In this document: positions 20,560 to 28,730 of the stretch, piece by piece
Layout of the letters: each line of letters begins with the position of its first letter
Numbering within the stretch: the first letter of the stretch is position 1
Source of the DNA: Caulobacteraceae bacterium
Lineage (GTDB): Bacteria; Pseudomonadota; Alphaproteobacteria; Caulobacterales; Caulobacteraceae
Reading direction: 5' to 3'
DNA length: 39,230 nucleotides
NCBI GenBank assembly: GCA_027452265.1
Contig: DAIDGR010000021.1
Location: 1-39,230 of the forward strand
The notes under the pieces: generated by a model
Database searches by the model: none
Told to the model about the DNA's origin: nothing
The model's input: only the letters and a program-made list of their open reading frames with translations
Translations under genes and position numbers: made by a program

Positions 20560-22311
20560 ATGCATGATCTCGTCATTCGCGGCGGTCAGGTGGTGGACGG
20601 AACCGGCGCCCCGGCCCGCCAGGCGGATATCGCCATCGCCGGCGAGCGTATCGTCGAGGTGGGCAAGGTCGAGGGCGCCGGCCGGCGCGAGATCGACGCC
20701 TCCGGTCATATTGTCACGCCCGGCTGGGTCGACATCCACACCCACTATGACGGCCAGGTGACCTGGGATCCGATGCTCTCCCCCTCCTGCTGGCACGGGG
20801 TGACCACGGCGGTCATGGGCAATTGCGGGGTCGGCTTCGCGCCCGCCAGGCCCGACCGGCGCGACTGGCTGATCGGCCTCATGGAGGGGGTCGAGGACAT
20901 TCCCGGCTCCGCCCTGGCCGAGGGCATTCGCTGGGGCTGGGAGAGCTTTCCGGAATATCTCGACGTTCTCGACCGCATGCCGCGCGTCCTGGACGTGGCG
21001 GCCCAGGCGCCGCACGGCTCGATCCGCGCCTATGTCATGGGCGAGCGCGGCGCCCGCAACGAGGTCGCCAACGCCGAGGACATCGCCGCCATGGCGAGGA
21101 TCGTGCGCGAGGCCCTGGACGCCGGCGCCGTGGGATTTTCAACCTCGCGCACGCAGCTTCACCGGGCCAAGGACGGCGAGCCTGTGCCCGGCACCTTCGC
21201 GGGGGCGGACGAGCTTCTGGGCATCGGCGAGGCGATGGCCGAGGCGGGCCACGGCGTCTTCGAAATGGCTTCGGACCTCACCCCGGCGCTGGACGAGTTC
21301 GCCTGGATGAAGGCGCTGGCCCTGCGCACTGGCCGGCCGGTGACCTATGCCCTGCTGCAATCGCCCCTGCCGGATCCCACGGCGCAGGACAACTGGCGCG
21401 ACATGCTGCGCCTGACGCGCGAGGCCCGGGCCCAAGGCGCCGCGATCACCGCCCAGATCGCCTGTCGTCCCACGGGCCTGGTCCTGGGATGGCAGAGCAC
21501 GGTGCACCCCTTCATGACCCGGCCCAGCTATATGGCCATCGCCGAGCTTCCCTTCGCCGAGCGCCTGGCGCGCCTGAAGGACCCGACCGTGCGCGCCGCC
21601 ATCCTGTCGGAATCGCCGCCGCCCATGCCGGGCATCGGGATGATCCTGATGAGCGGCTATGATCGCATGTTCCGGCTCGAGCAGCCGGACGGGGTCCTCG
21701 ACTACGAACCGCCCGCCGAGGCCAGTGTGGCGGCGCAGGCGCGGCGCAGCGGCCGCGCGCCGGACGCGATCGTCTATGACATGCTGATGGAGAAGGACGG
21801 GCGCGGCTACATCTACCTGCCCCTGCTCAACTACGCGAAGTTCAATTTCGACCACATCCTGGAGATGATGGGAGACGAGGCCACCGTCCTGAGCCTCTCG
21901 GACGGCGGAGCCCATTGCGGGGTCATCTGCGACGCCAGCTTCCCGACCTACATGCTGAGCTACTGGACGCGTGACCGCCAACGGGGCCCGACCCTGCCGC
22001 TGGAGAAGGTGGTCTCCATGCAGACGCGCGACACCGCGCGGCTCTATGGGTTCAAGGATCGCGGCATTCTGGCCCCTGGCCTCAAGGCTGACCTCAACCT
22101 GATCGACTATGACGCCCTGTCGATCCTCGCGCCGGAAATGGTCTTCGATCTGCCGGCCCAGGGTCGCCGCATGGTGCAACGGGCCAAGGGCTATCGCGCC
22201 ACGATCGTTTCGGGCCAGGTCACCTTCGAGCACGGTGAGGCCACCGGCGTCCTGCCGGGACGTCTGGTGCGCGGGCGTCGGACCGACCGCCCGGCCATGG
22301 CGGCGGAATAG
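20560..22311 (+). CDS. Amidohydrolase family 3, N-acyl-D-amino-acid deacylase type
   Basis: A 583-residue metal-dependent hydrolase. It has DIHTHYDGQVTWDP (first metal-binding His pair), GVTTAVMGNCGVGFAP, GFSTSRTQLHRAKDGEPVPGT, LSDGGAHCGVICDAS (metal Asp) and the C-terminal closing segment ARLYGFKDRGILAPGLKADL. These match the D-aminoacylase/dihydroorotase-like branch of the amidohydrolases. The true substrate cannot be read from sequence; family members hydrolyse N-acyl-D-amino acids or related amides. The start is ATG 20560, seven bases after AGGGAGAG. No signal peptide, so probably cytoplasmic. It converges on a second amidohydrolase with 49 bases between stops. Confidence 0.88.
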   Translation: MHDLVIRGGQVVDGTGAPARQADIAIAGERIVEVGKVEGAGRREIDASGHIVTPGWVDIHTHYDGQVTWDPMLSPSCWHGVTTAVMGNCGVGFAPARPDRRDWLIGLMEGVEDIPGSALAEGIRWGWESFPEYLDVLDRMPRVLDVAAQAPHGSIRAYVMGERGARNEVANAEDIAAMARIVREALDAGAVGFSTSRTQLHRAKDGEPVPGTFAGADELLGIGEAMAEAGHGVFEMASDLTPALDEFAWMKALALRTGRPVTYALLQSPLPDPTAQDNWRDMLRLTREARAQGAAITAQIACRPTGLVLGWQSTVHPFMTRPSYMAIAELPFAERLARLKDPTVRAAILSESPPPMPGIGMILMSGYDRMFRLEQPDGVLDYEPPAEASVAAQARRSGRAPDAIVYDMLMEKDGRGYIYLPLLNYAKFNFDHILEMMGDEATVLSLSDGGAHCGVICDASFPTYMLSYWTRDRQRGPTLPLEKVVSMQTRDTARLYGFKDRGILAPGLKADLNLIDYDALSILAPEMVFDLPAQGRRMVQRAKGYRATIVSGQVTFEHGEATGVLPGRLVRGRRTDRPAMAAE

Positions 22312-22360
22312 GGGCTAAGCGACAGGTCCTGCCCGATAGGTCCCGCGCGACAGGAAACGT

Positions 22361-23557
22361 TCAGGCCGCGAGGCTTGCGGGGCGGCGCAGCTCTGGCGCC
22401 AGGCCCTCGCCCATGAGATCGATGAAGTTCTCGCTGTAGAAGCCGGCCCGGGCGGCGGGGGCGACGCCCTCGAGCGCGGCGTCGAAGCGCTTCAGCGGAT
22501 TGCGGCCGCCTTCGACATGAGGAAAGTCGGAGGAGAACAGCGGCACCTCCGCCCCGGCCTCGCGGATGATCCAGGCCACATCCTCGTGCGGGTAGGGCGT
22601 GATGCGGACCTGGCGGCGGACGATGTCGCTGGGCTTGGCCGACAGGCGGTGCAGCCGCTCTTCGTTCTTGAAAAACGCGGCATGGGCCGAATCCATGAAC
22701 CGCATCCAGCCCGGGGCCCAGGACGCCCCCAGCTCGATCGCCCCGAACTTCAGGCGCGGAAAACGATCCAGCACGCCATCCAGGATCATCGCGGAGAGCG
22801 AGAGCATGACCGAGTGCGGAATCGCCATGAAGCTGACCGAGGTGAAGTTTTCCTCGCCGCCGTGGAAGTCCTTCACGCGCGGGGCGCCGTTCTCGAAATA
22901 GTCGGCGCCCAGCTTCTCCTCGCCGCCCACGTGGAAGAGGATCGGCACGCCGGCCTCCTGGGCCTGGGCCCAGACCGGATCGAGCGCCACATGGCTGGGT
23001 GAGTGTCCTGGCGGGCAGCGCGAGGGGATAAGCAGCGCCTTGGCGCCCAGGGCGAGGGCCTCCCGGGCCGTGGCGGCGGCGCGCTCGAAATCCACCAGAG
23101 GCACATAGGCCGTGGCCAGCAGGCGCCGATCGACCTTGCAGAAGTCGGTCATCATGCGGTTTTGCGCCGAGGCGGCGGCGTAGGCGAGCTCGAAATCGCC
23201 GCTCTCGTCGAGGCCGAAATTTCCCAGGCAGAAGGTGGTGAAGACGAGCTGGCTGGCGAAACCCAGGAGATCGAGCGCCTGGGGGCGATCGGCCTTCAGA
23301 AAGGCGCCGAGCGCTTCATAGTTCTTGCGCAACAGGATGTCCTCGGCCGCCCCGGCGCGGAAGGCCGCATCGCCCTGCTGGGCCCGCGCCTTGCGTTGCC
23401 AGGCGCCGTCGCCGATCTTGTGTCTGTAGATGGGCAGGTCGTGGAACCGCTTCAGCAGAGGCGCGGTGAAATAGGGATCGAGGCAGTCGCCCATCTCCAT
23501 CAAATGGGAGTCCGCATCGTGGACGCGCCGCGACCCGACATAGGATGATGGGCTCAT
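22361..23557 (-). CDS. Amidohydrolase family 2 (TIM-barrel metal hydrolase/decarboxylase)
   Basis: A 398-residue Amidohydro_2 protein. Near the N terminus, VHDADSHLMEMGD gives the D-x-x-H start of the barrel. Further motifs are IPILFHVGG-type (VPILFHVGGEEKLG, metal His), FGAIELGASWAPGWM, and SSDFPHVEGGRNP with the metal Asp. This family includes ACMSD-like decarboxylases and hydrolases of aromatic acids; the substrate is unknown. The start is ATG 23557-23555, with GGAGGAG about eight bases upstream. The frame is open further upstream, but that extension runs into the divergent gene. Its start codon overlaps an ATG of the divergent gene. Confidence 0.87.
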   Translation of the reverse strand: MSPSSYVGSRRVHDADSHLMEMGDCLDPYFTAPLLKRFHDLPIYRHKIGDGAWQRKARAQQGDAAFRAGAAEDILLRKNYEALGAFLKADRPQALDLLGFASQLVFTTFCLGNFGLDESGDFELAYAAASAQNRMMTDFCKVDRRLLATAYVPLVDFERAAATAREALALGAKALLIPSRCPPGHSPSHVALDPVWAQAQEAGVPILFHVGGEEKLGADYFENGAPRVKDFHGGEENFTSVSFMAIPHSVMLSLSAMILDGVLDRFPRLKFGAIELGASWAPGWMRFMDSAHAAFFKNEERLHRLSAKPSDIVRRQVRITPYPHEDVAWIIREAGAEVPLFSSDFPHVEGGRNPLKRFDAALEGVAPAARAGFYSENFIDLMGEGLAPELRRPASLAA

Positions 23558-24221
23558 GACAGGTCTCCTCCCATGGGTGGTCGCGAAGTCGGCCAGTTCA
23601 CGCCGCAAACCCCCGCCTGGCAAGTCCTGGAGCGTCGCCGGGCGCCTGAGTGGTCCTGTCTGGGCTCTGATGGTTGGCGCGGCCCTGGCGGCCCCCACCG
23701 CCGAACGCGCGTTGCGGCGCGACCTGCTTTCAGGCGCCAGCGCCACCCTGACCCTGCAGTCCTGGTGCGCCCGCGACCACCTGGCGACGCCCGCCGTGGT
23801 GCGGGCCCTGCGCGACCCGGTCGACCGACCCGCCGACGCCGTCGTCCGTCATCTCCTTGGCGCGGCCCCCGGCGAGAGGATCGCCTATCGTCGGGTCAAG
23901 CTGGTCTGTGGCGACCATGTGCTGTCGGTGGCCGACAACTGGTACCTTCCCGCGCGTCTGACGCCCGCCATGAACCGCGCGCTGGAGACGAGCGACACGC
24001 CCTTTGGCCTGGTGGTGCGGCCCATGGGTTATCGCCGCGAGACGTTGTCGGTCGCATCCGTTTCGCATGGCGGCGAGGTCGGGCCCGAAGGCGGCGAGGC
24101 GATACGGATCGAGGCGGTGCTCCGCGACCGCAATGGCGCCGCCTTTTCCCTGGTGCGCGAGCACTATGCCCGGAGGCTGATCGCCCCGTCTCATTCGATC
24201 GCTGACGCACGCGTCAAATAG
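23556..24221 (+). CDS. Chorismate-lyase-like (UbiC fold) protein, probably exported
   Basis: Reads as 221 residues. After a hydrophobic stretch resembling a signal peptide (VWALMVGAALAAP, about residues 33-45) comes a domain with RRVKLVCGDHVLSVADNWYL, LTPAMNRALETSDTPFGLVV and AVLRDRNGAAFSLVREHYAR. The order of these phrases parallels UbiC: the VVLCGD strand, the TPLG turn and the final strand. I infer the chorismate lyase/UTRA fold, not the enzyme activity. The start is unclear. ATG 23556 overlaps the divergent start codon and has only AGGA about ten bases away; GTG 23577 and ATG 23670 are in-frame alternatives, the last cutting into the signal-like stretch. Confidence 0.6.
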   Translation: MTGLLPWVVAKSASSRRKPPPGKSWSVAGRLSGPVWALMVGAALAAPTAERALRRDLLSGASATLTLQSWCARDHLATPAVVRALRDPVDRPADAVVRHLLGAAPGERIAYRRVKLVCGDHVLSVADNWYLPARLTPAMNRALETSDTPFGLVVRPMGYRRETLSVASVSHGGEVGPEGGEAIRIEAVLRDRNGAAFSLVREHYARRLIAPSHSIADARVK

Positions 24222-24279
24222 TCGCGGTGTAGGGGCTCTCGTCGCGACGTTCGGGCCATTAAGATCATGTCTTTATCGG

Positions 24280-25614
24280 GTGCGCTCTTGGGAAGGCCAG
24301 TTGGTTTCTCTGTCGCATGGGGTTCAAGTCCGGGCTGAGGCCCAGGACGACCGGGAGCCGCCGGGAGACGACCAGATTCGCTGGTCCGCTCGACTGATTG
24401 CGGCCCTGGCCCGTCGCCCTCCGCCCTGGACGGTGAGCTACGGTCTGATCCCGGTGATTGTGGGTCTGAGCGCCCTGCTTGGCATGGCGCTTGGCCTTGA
24501 GCGGACGCCCTACGCCGCCTTCGTGCCGGCCGTGTTCCTTATCGGTCTGGCCTTTGGGCTGGGGCAGGCCCTCGCCACAGTGGGCCTTTCGGCTGTTGCC
24601 GGTCTTCTGATCCTCGCCGATCCGGGGTTGCGCGCGCCGCTCACCGCGAGCCTTCTCTTCAGTCCCGCGGTGTTCATGGTCATTTTCGGCCTGATCTCGG
24701 CGCTGCTGAACGCGGCGCGCGAGGGGGCGCTCGACCAGGCGCTTCGGGTTGAGGCGTACCGCACCTTACACGCCAAGGCTCTGGCCGCCTCGCGCGCCCT
24801 GCGCGAGAGCGAGGAGGCCCTGCGAGAGCTTAACGTCACCCTGGAGCAAAAGGTCGCCCAGCGCACGGCTGAGCTCGACGCCGCGCGAGAGGCGCTGCGG
24901 CAGGCGCAGAAGATGGAGGCTCTGGGCGGGCTTGCGGGCGGTCTGGCGCATGACTTCAACAACCTGCTGGGAGGCATCATCGGCGGGCTCGACCTCGCGC
25001 GCTCGCGGCTGCCGGCCGACACGCCACAGCCGGTCGTCGCCCATCTGGACGTGGCCGCCGATTTCGCCGAGCGCGCCGCTGGCCTGACCCGGCGTCTCCT
25101 GGCCTTCGCCCGCCGCGAGGCGCTCAATCCGGAGCGGCTCGATCTGGCCGAGCTGGCTCAGGGGCTGAGGGAGGCGCTGGTCCAGACCCTGGGCCCCACC
25201 ATCCAGCTGGAGATCCAGGCGGCGGACGGAGTCTGGCCGGTTCGCGCCGATCGCAGCGAAGTCGAGAACGCCCTTCTCAACCTGTCGATCAACGCCCGGG
25301 ACGCCATGAGCGGGGGCGGGCGCCTGACGATTGCCGTCGGCGGAGCCGCCTTGCTCGGCCAGGAGGCCTTGGGGCTCGCCCTGCAGCCCGGCCACTACAC
25401 CCTGCTCAAGGTGTCCGACACCGGATGCGGCATGCCTCCCGAGGTGGCCGCACGGGCCTTCGAGCCCTTCTTCACCACCAAGCCCGGCGGCAAGGGGACG
25501 GGTCTGGGCCTCGCCGCGGTCTATGGTTTCGCGCGCCGCAGCGGAGGCCAGGCGACCCTGACCTCGACCGTGGGCGAAGGGACGACCATCACCATCTATC
25601 TTCCGCGCGACTGA
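24280..25614 (+). CDS. Membrane sensor histidine kinase without a paired regulator
   Basis: A 444-residue kinase. Residues about 50-145 form three or four membrane helices ([20 protein letters not shown] onward), resembling the DUF4118/KdpD-type membrane module. A coiled coil ([20 protein letters not shown]) leads to the H-box [14 protein letters not shown] with phospho-acceptor H224. The HATPase domain has N-box [12 protein letters not shown]1 [25 protein letters not shown] and a G2/T end at [11 protein letters not shown]. It has no receiver domain and no response regulator gene within the window, so the partner must be elsewhere. The start is GTG 24280, or TTG 24301 with a better site (GGGAAGG, four bases away). 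Signal unknown. Confidence 0.88.
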   Translation: MRSWEGQLVSLSHGVQVRAEAQDDREPPGDDQIRWSARLIAALARRPPPWTVSYGLIPVIVGLSALLGMALGLERTPYAAFVPAVFLIGLAFGLGQALATVGLSAVAGLLILADPGLRAPLTASLLFSPAVFMVIFGLISALLNAAREGALDQALRVEAYRTLHAKALAASRALRESEEALRELNVTLEQKVAQRTAELDAAREALRQAQKMEALGGLAGGLAHDFNNLLGGIIGGLDLARSRLPADTPQPVVAHLDVAADFAERAAGLTRRLLAFARREALNPERLDLAELAQGLREALVQTLGPTIQLEIQAADGVWPVRADRSEVENALLNLSINARDAMSGGGRLTIAVGGAALLGQEALGLALQPGHYTLLKVSDTGCGMPPEVAARAFEPFFTTKPGGKGTGLGLAAVYGFARRSGGQATLTSTVGEGTTITIYLPRD

Positions 25615-25639
25615 CGCCGGACGCGTCCATCGACCCGCT

Positions 25640-25662
25640 CTGACGCCCAGACGCAGCGTCAG
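25640..25662. terminator. Possible bidirectional hairpin between convergent genes
   Basis: CTGACGC (25640-25646) and GCGTCAG (25656-25662) pair perfectly around a 9-nt loop, between the kinase stop and the stop of the leftward beta-propeller gene, whose stop codon overlaps the right arm. No T run on either strand. Confidence 0.4.
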
Positions 25663-26690
25663 TCCGGCTTCATGATCCGGAGCGCCGCATGGTCGCCGAC
25701 CTTTCGGAGCGGGAAAAAGATGCGGTGGCTGGCGGGGTCGACCGCCACCACATGGGCGTTGTCCGCGAGAAATCCCTGGCCGAGCAGGCTCGCGCCGCGC
25801 GCCTCCACCTGGAACACCGAGATGACGCCGCTCTCGGACGCGACATAGAGCCGATGCAGGCCGGGGTCATAGGCGAGGACGTCCGGGCCCTCGCCCACGG
25901 AGGAGATGCTGATCTCGCGTCGGCTCGCCAGGGAGAAGGCGACCAGCCGCGCATTGTCCTCGCAGGCGATCAGGGCCAGCCGCCGGGGGGCATCGATCAG
26001 AAGTCCGTGCGCGCCCTCGCAGCCAGGAAGGCGGTCGCGAGACACAATTCTGTCTGAACCGGGGTCGATCCCGACTAGGTCGTTGTGGGTCTGTTCGTTT
26101 GAATAGATCAGACCCGAGCCTTCGTCGTACTGCGTGTTGCCGACCTCGCCGCCGAGCCGGATCGTGTCGATCCGCCGGTTCGTCGCCGCGTCGATCACCG
26201 TGACGGCATCTCCATGCTCGTCTGAGACATAGAGCCTACGGATCTTCGGCGCCCAGGCGATCCCATCCGGATAGTGTCCGGCCGGCGTCCGGGCGACGAC
26301 GCTCAACGACGCCTCGTCAATGACCTGCACCTCGTCGCGGCCGGTCGCGGAGGCATAGACCCTGTCGAGGCCGGGAACCGCCAGGACGCCGTGGACGGAC
26401 CAGACCCCGGCAATGGCCTTGACCAGACGTCCACGGCGAACGTCGAACACCCGCACCCGGCTCCCGGCCAGATCGGCGACGAACAGGAGCCCCCTCTTGG
26501 GATCAAGGCTTGCATAATCAAACCGGCGCGTGACGGCGCCGAACGGGGCGTCGGTGATCGCCTTCATCGGCAGGGGAGGGGCGGCGGGTCCGACGTAAGC
26601 CGGTTGCGCCGCGACGAGGCCGATCAGAGCCGCCAGACAGAGACGTTTGGACGTCTTTCCTCTGCGGGCGGGATGCACAGGGCCGACCAT
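25659..26690 (-). CDS. Secreted YncE-like seven-bladed beta-propeller protein (copy 1)
   Basis: A 343-residue protein with a signal peptide (KRLCLAALIGLVAAQPA, about residues 12-28) and repeated propeller blades: FDYASLDPKRGLLFVADLAG, AVPGLDRVYASATGRDEVQVID, APKIRRLYVSDEHGDAVTVI, DEGSGLIYSNEQTHNDLVGID, and so on to the end. Such YncE/surface-antigen propellers act in the periplasm; function is usually unknown. Two cysteines (LPGCEG and ALIACEDN) sit 18 residues apart and recur in the paralogue at 27717. The start is ATG 26690-26688, about seven bases after AGAGGA. It lies downstream of the crotonase on the same strand, with 64 bases between, so the two may be co-transcribed. Confidence 0.85.
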   Translation of the reverse strand: MVGPVHPARRGKTSKRLCLAALIGLVAAQPAYVGPAAPPLPMKAITDAPFGAVTRRFDYASLDPKRGLLFVADLAGSRVRVFDVRRGRLVKAIAGVWSVHGVLAVPGLDRVYASATGRDEVQVIDEASLSVVARTPAGHYPDGIAWAPKIRRLYVSDEHGDAVTVIDAATNRRIDTIRLGGEVGNTQYDEGSGLIYSNEQTHNDLVGIDPGSDRIVSRDRLPGCEGAHGLLIDAPRRLALIACEDNARLVAFSLASRREISISSVGEGPDVLAYDPGLHRLYVASESGVISVFQVEARGASLLGQGFLADNAHVVAVDPASHRIFFPLRKVGDHAALRIMKPD

Positions 26691-26754
26691 CGATGATCCT
26701 CTTTCGCCTCTTTTTCCGAGCCGTCGCGCCGCAGGCGGCAATGGGGGAGCGGGT

Positions 26755-27588
26755 TTAGGAGTCGATGAAGGCCGGGGCTCTCTGCTCCAGATTGGCGCGT
26801 ATGGCCTCCACCTGATTGGGGCTCCCGATCAGGGCCCCCTGTTCGACCGACTCGCGCATCAGCCCCTCGGCGTCGCTATCGGCGCCGGCGGCGTTGAGCA
26901 GGCGCTTGGCGGCGCGGATGGCGTCGGGATTGCGTCCGGCGATCTCGTGCGCCAGGGCCAGGGCCTCGGCATGGGGATCGGCGCAGACCCGGGTGGCGAA
27001 GCCAAGCGCCAGGGCCTCCTGGCCGGAAAAAATGCGCCCGGAGAAGGTCAACTCCTTGATCACGTCCTCGCGCGCCAAGCCTTTCATCAGGCGGGTCCCG
27101 GCCATGTCCGGAACGAGCCCCCATTTGATCTCCAGCACGGCCAGACGGGCGTCCGGCGCGATGAACCGCATGTCGGCGCCCAGCATCAGTTGAAAGCCGC
27201 CGCCAAAGGCGACGCCGTGCACCGCGGCGATTACGGGAACGGGGATCTGGCGCCAGACCAGGACGGCGTGCTGGGCGTGATTGGCCTCGCCATGGGTACG
27301 CTCGCCCAACCCGCCTGAGACGGGGCCGGTCGAGGGCGACGATGCGCCCGAGCCCCTGCGCTCGCCCGAGGCCATGCGGCCAAAATTGCCCATATCGAGC
27401 CCCGCGCAGAAGGCGCGACCCTCGCCCGAGAGCACCACCGCGCGCAGGCCCTTCCGCGCCTTCAGACCCTCGCCGGTCTCCACCAGGGCCGCGAACATGG
27501 CCTCATCCAGGGCGTTCATCTTGTCGGCGCGAGAAAGGCGGACGTCGGCGACGCCATCCTCGAACGTCACATGGATGCGATCTGACAT
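26755..27588 (-). CDS. Crotonase / enoyl-CoA hydratase family protein
   Basis: A 277-residue crotonase-fold enzyme acting on an acyl-CoA. The two oxyanion-hole segments are present (RAFCAGLDMGNF and HGVAFGGGFQLMLGAD), as is a family-typical EIKWGLVPDMAGT. Of the two catalytic glutamates in enoyl-CoA hydratase 1, the first position is Gln133 here and the second (E153) is kept. True hydration of enoyl-CoA is therefore less likely than isomerase- or hydrolase-type chemistry. A Gly/Ser-rich loop of about 25 residues is inserted near residue 75-100. The start is ATG 27588 with AGGAG upstream. It diverges from the second propeller gene over 128 bases. Confidence 0.9.
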   Translation of the reverse strand: MSDRIHVTFEDGVADVRLSRADKMNALDEAMFAALVETGEGLKARKGLRAVVLSGEGRAFCAGLDMGNFGRMASGERRGSGASSPSTGPVSGGLGERTHGEANHAQHAVLVWRQIPVPVIAAVHGVAFGGGFQLMLGADMRFIAPDARLAVLEIKWGLVPDMAGTRLMKGLAREDVIKELTFSGRIFSGQEALALGFATRVCADPHAEALALAHEIAGRNPDAIRAAKRLLNAAGADSDAEGLMRESVEQGALIGSPNQVEAIRANLEQRAPAFIDS

Positions 27589-27716
27589 GCCTTATCCTCT
27601 CCTTCGCGCCTTTTCCGCGTGGTGCGTCCAGGATAGCCTAGAGCCCGCGCGAGGGAACGGCCTTGGCGAACGGGCGAAATCGGGCCGATGCGGGGCCTGA
27701 ACAGGGAGACATGCGG

Positions 27717-28727
27717 ATGCGGTTTGGCGTGAGAGCGGCGAGCTTGGCGGCGGCCTTGGTGGGGCTTACGCCTTTTGGTGCGGCGGCCGCGCCCATGAAG
27801 GTGGTCTCCCAGATTCCAGGGGGCAACGGCGGGTGGGACTATGCCACCTATGACGCCTCCGGCCATCGCATCCTGATCACCCGGGGCGACACGGTGATGG
27901 TCGTCGACGCCGACACCGGCGCGGTGAACGGCGCCTTCGCCGCCGGCAAGCGTCTGCATGCGGCCATCGCGATTCCCGGGACATCAGAGGTCGCCCTGAC
28001 CGATAGCGGCGATCACACGGTCAAGTTCGTCGACGCCAAGGACGGCCACCTCCTGGCCACCGTCTCCACGCCGGATGATACGGACGGGGCCGTCTATGAC
28101 GCCGCCTCGCAGCTGCTGGTGGTCGTGTGCGGCGACGCCGGAGTCGTGGACCTCATCGACCCCAAGACCCACCAGAGCGTGCGGGAGATCCAGCTGGGTA
28201 CGCCTCTGGAGTTCGCCGACGTCGACGGCCACGGCCATGTCTTTGTGAATGAATCCGAAAAGGCCATGGTGGCCCGCATCGATATGGCCACCGGCGCCGT
28301 GCAGGCGACCTGGGCCCTGAGCGATTGCCGGGGCCCCACGGGCCTGGCCTATGCCCAGGGGCTGGTGATCTCCGCCTGCGGGAGCGGGCGGGCCGTGGTG
28401 CTCGACGCGACCAGCGGCGCGACGCTCGGCAGCTACAAGGTGGGCGGCTTCCCCGACGCGGTGATCTTCGATCCCGTCCGCCACTTGGCCTATGTGCCGT
28501 CGGCGCTCAGCGGCGACATGGTCGCCATCGCCACGTCCGGCGCGCAGCGCGGCCAGATCGTTGAGACGATCGCCACGCATCTGGGCGCCCGCACCGGCGC
28601 TCTCGATCCGCGCACCGGCAAGGTCTATCTGCCCGCCGCCGACTATCTGCCTCCCGCCAAGCCCGGCGGCCGCCCCCAGCCCAAGCCCGGAACCTTCCGC
28701 GTCGTCGTTGTGGGTGAGGGCGGCTAG
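27717..28727 (+). CDS. Secreted YncE-like beta-propeller protein (copy 2)
   Basis: A 336-residue paralogue of the propeller at 25659-26690. A signal peptide (ASLAAALVGLTPFGAAAA) is followed by blades such as WDYATYDASGHRILITRGD, IPGTSEVALTDSGDHTVKFVD and DPKTHQSVREIQLGTPLEFA. A matching Cys pair (ALSDCRG and VISACGS) is 16 residues apart. The end is Pro/Lys-rich before a last strand. I choose ATG 27717 because AGGGAG ends eight bases before it; the ATG at 27711 is only two bases from that site. The next gene starts three bases after the stop, so they form an operon. Confidence 0.85.
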   Translation: MRFGVRAASLAAALVGLTPFGAAAAPMKVVSQIPGGNGGWDYATYDASGHRILITRGDTVMVVDADTGAVNGAFAAGKRLHAAIAIPGTSEVALTDSGDHTVKFVDAKDGHLLATVSTPDDTDGAVYDAASQLLVVVCGDAGVVDLIDPKTHQSVREIQLGTPLEFADVDGHGHVFVNESEKAMVARIDMATGAVQATWALSDCRGPTGLAYAQGLVISACGSGRAVVLDATSGATLGSYKVGGFPDAVIFDPVRHLAYVPSALSGDMVAIATSGAQRGQIVETIATHLGARTGALDPRTGKVYLPAADYLPPAKPGGRPQPKPGTFRVVVVGEGG

Positions 28728-28730
28728 GGC

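Noticed and set aside
22312-22360. Imperfect 14-nt repeats between the convergent amidohydrolase genes
   Set aside because: Only two to three diverged units (GACAGGTCC/GATAGGTCC); too weak to call a repeat element.
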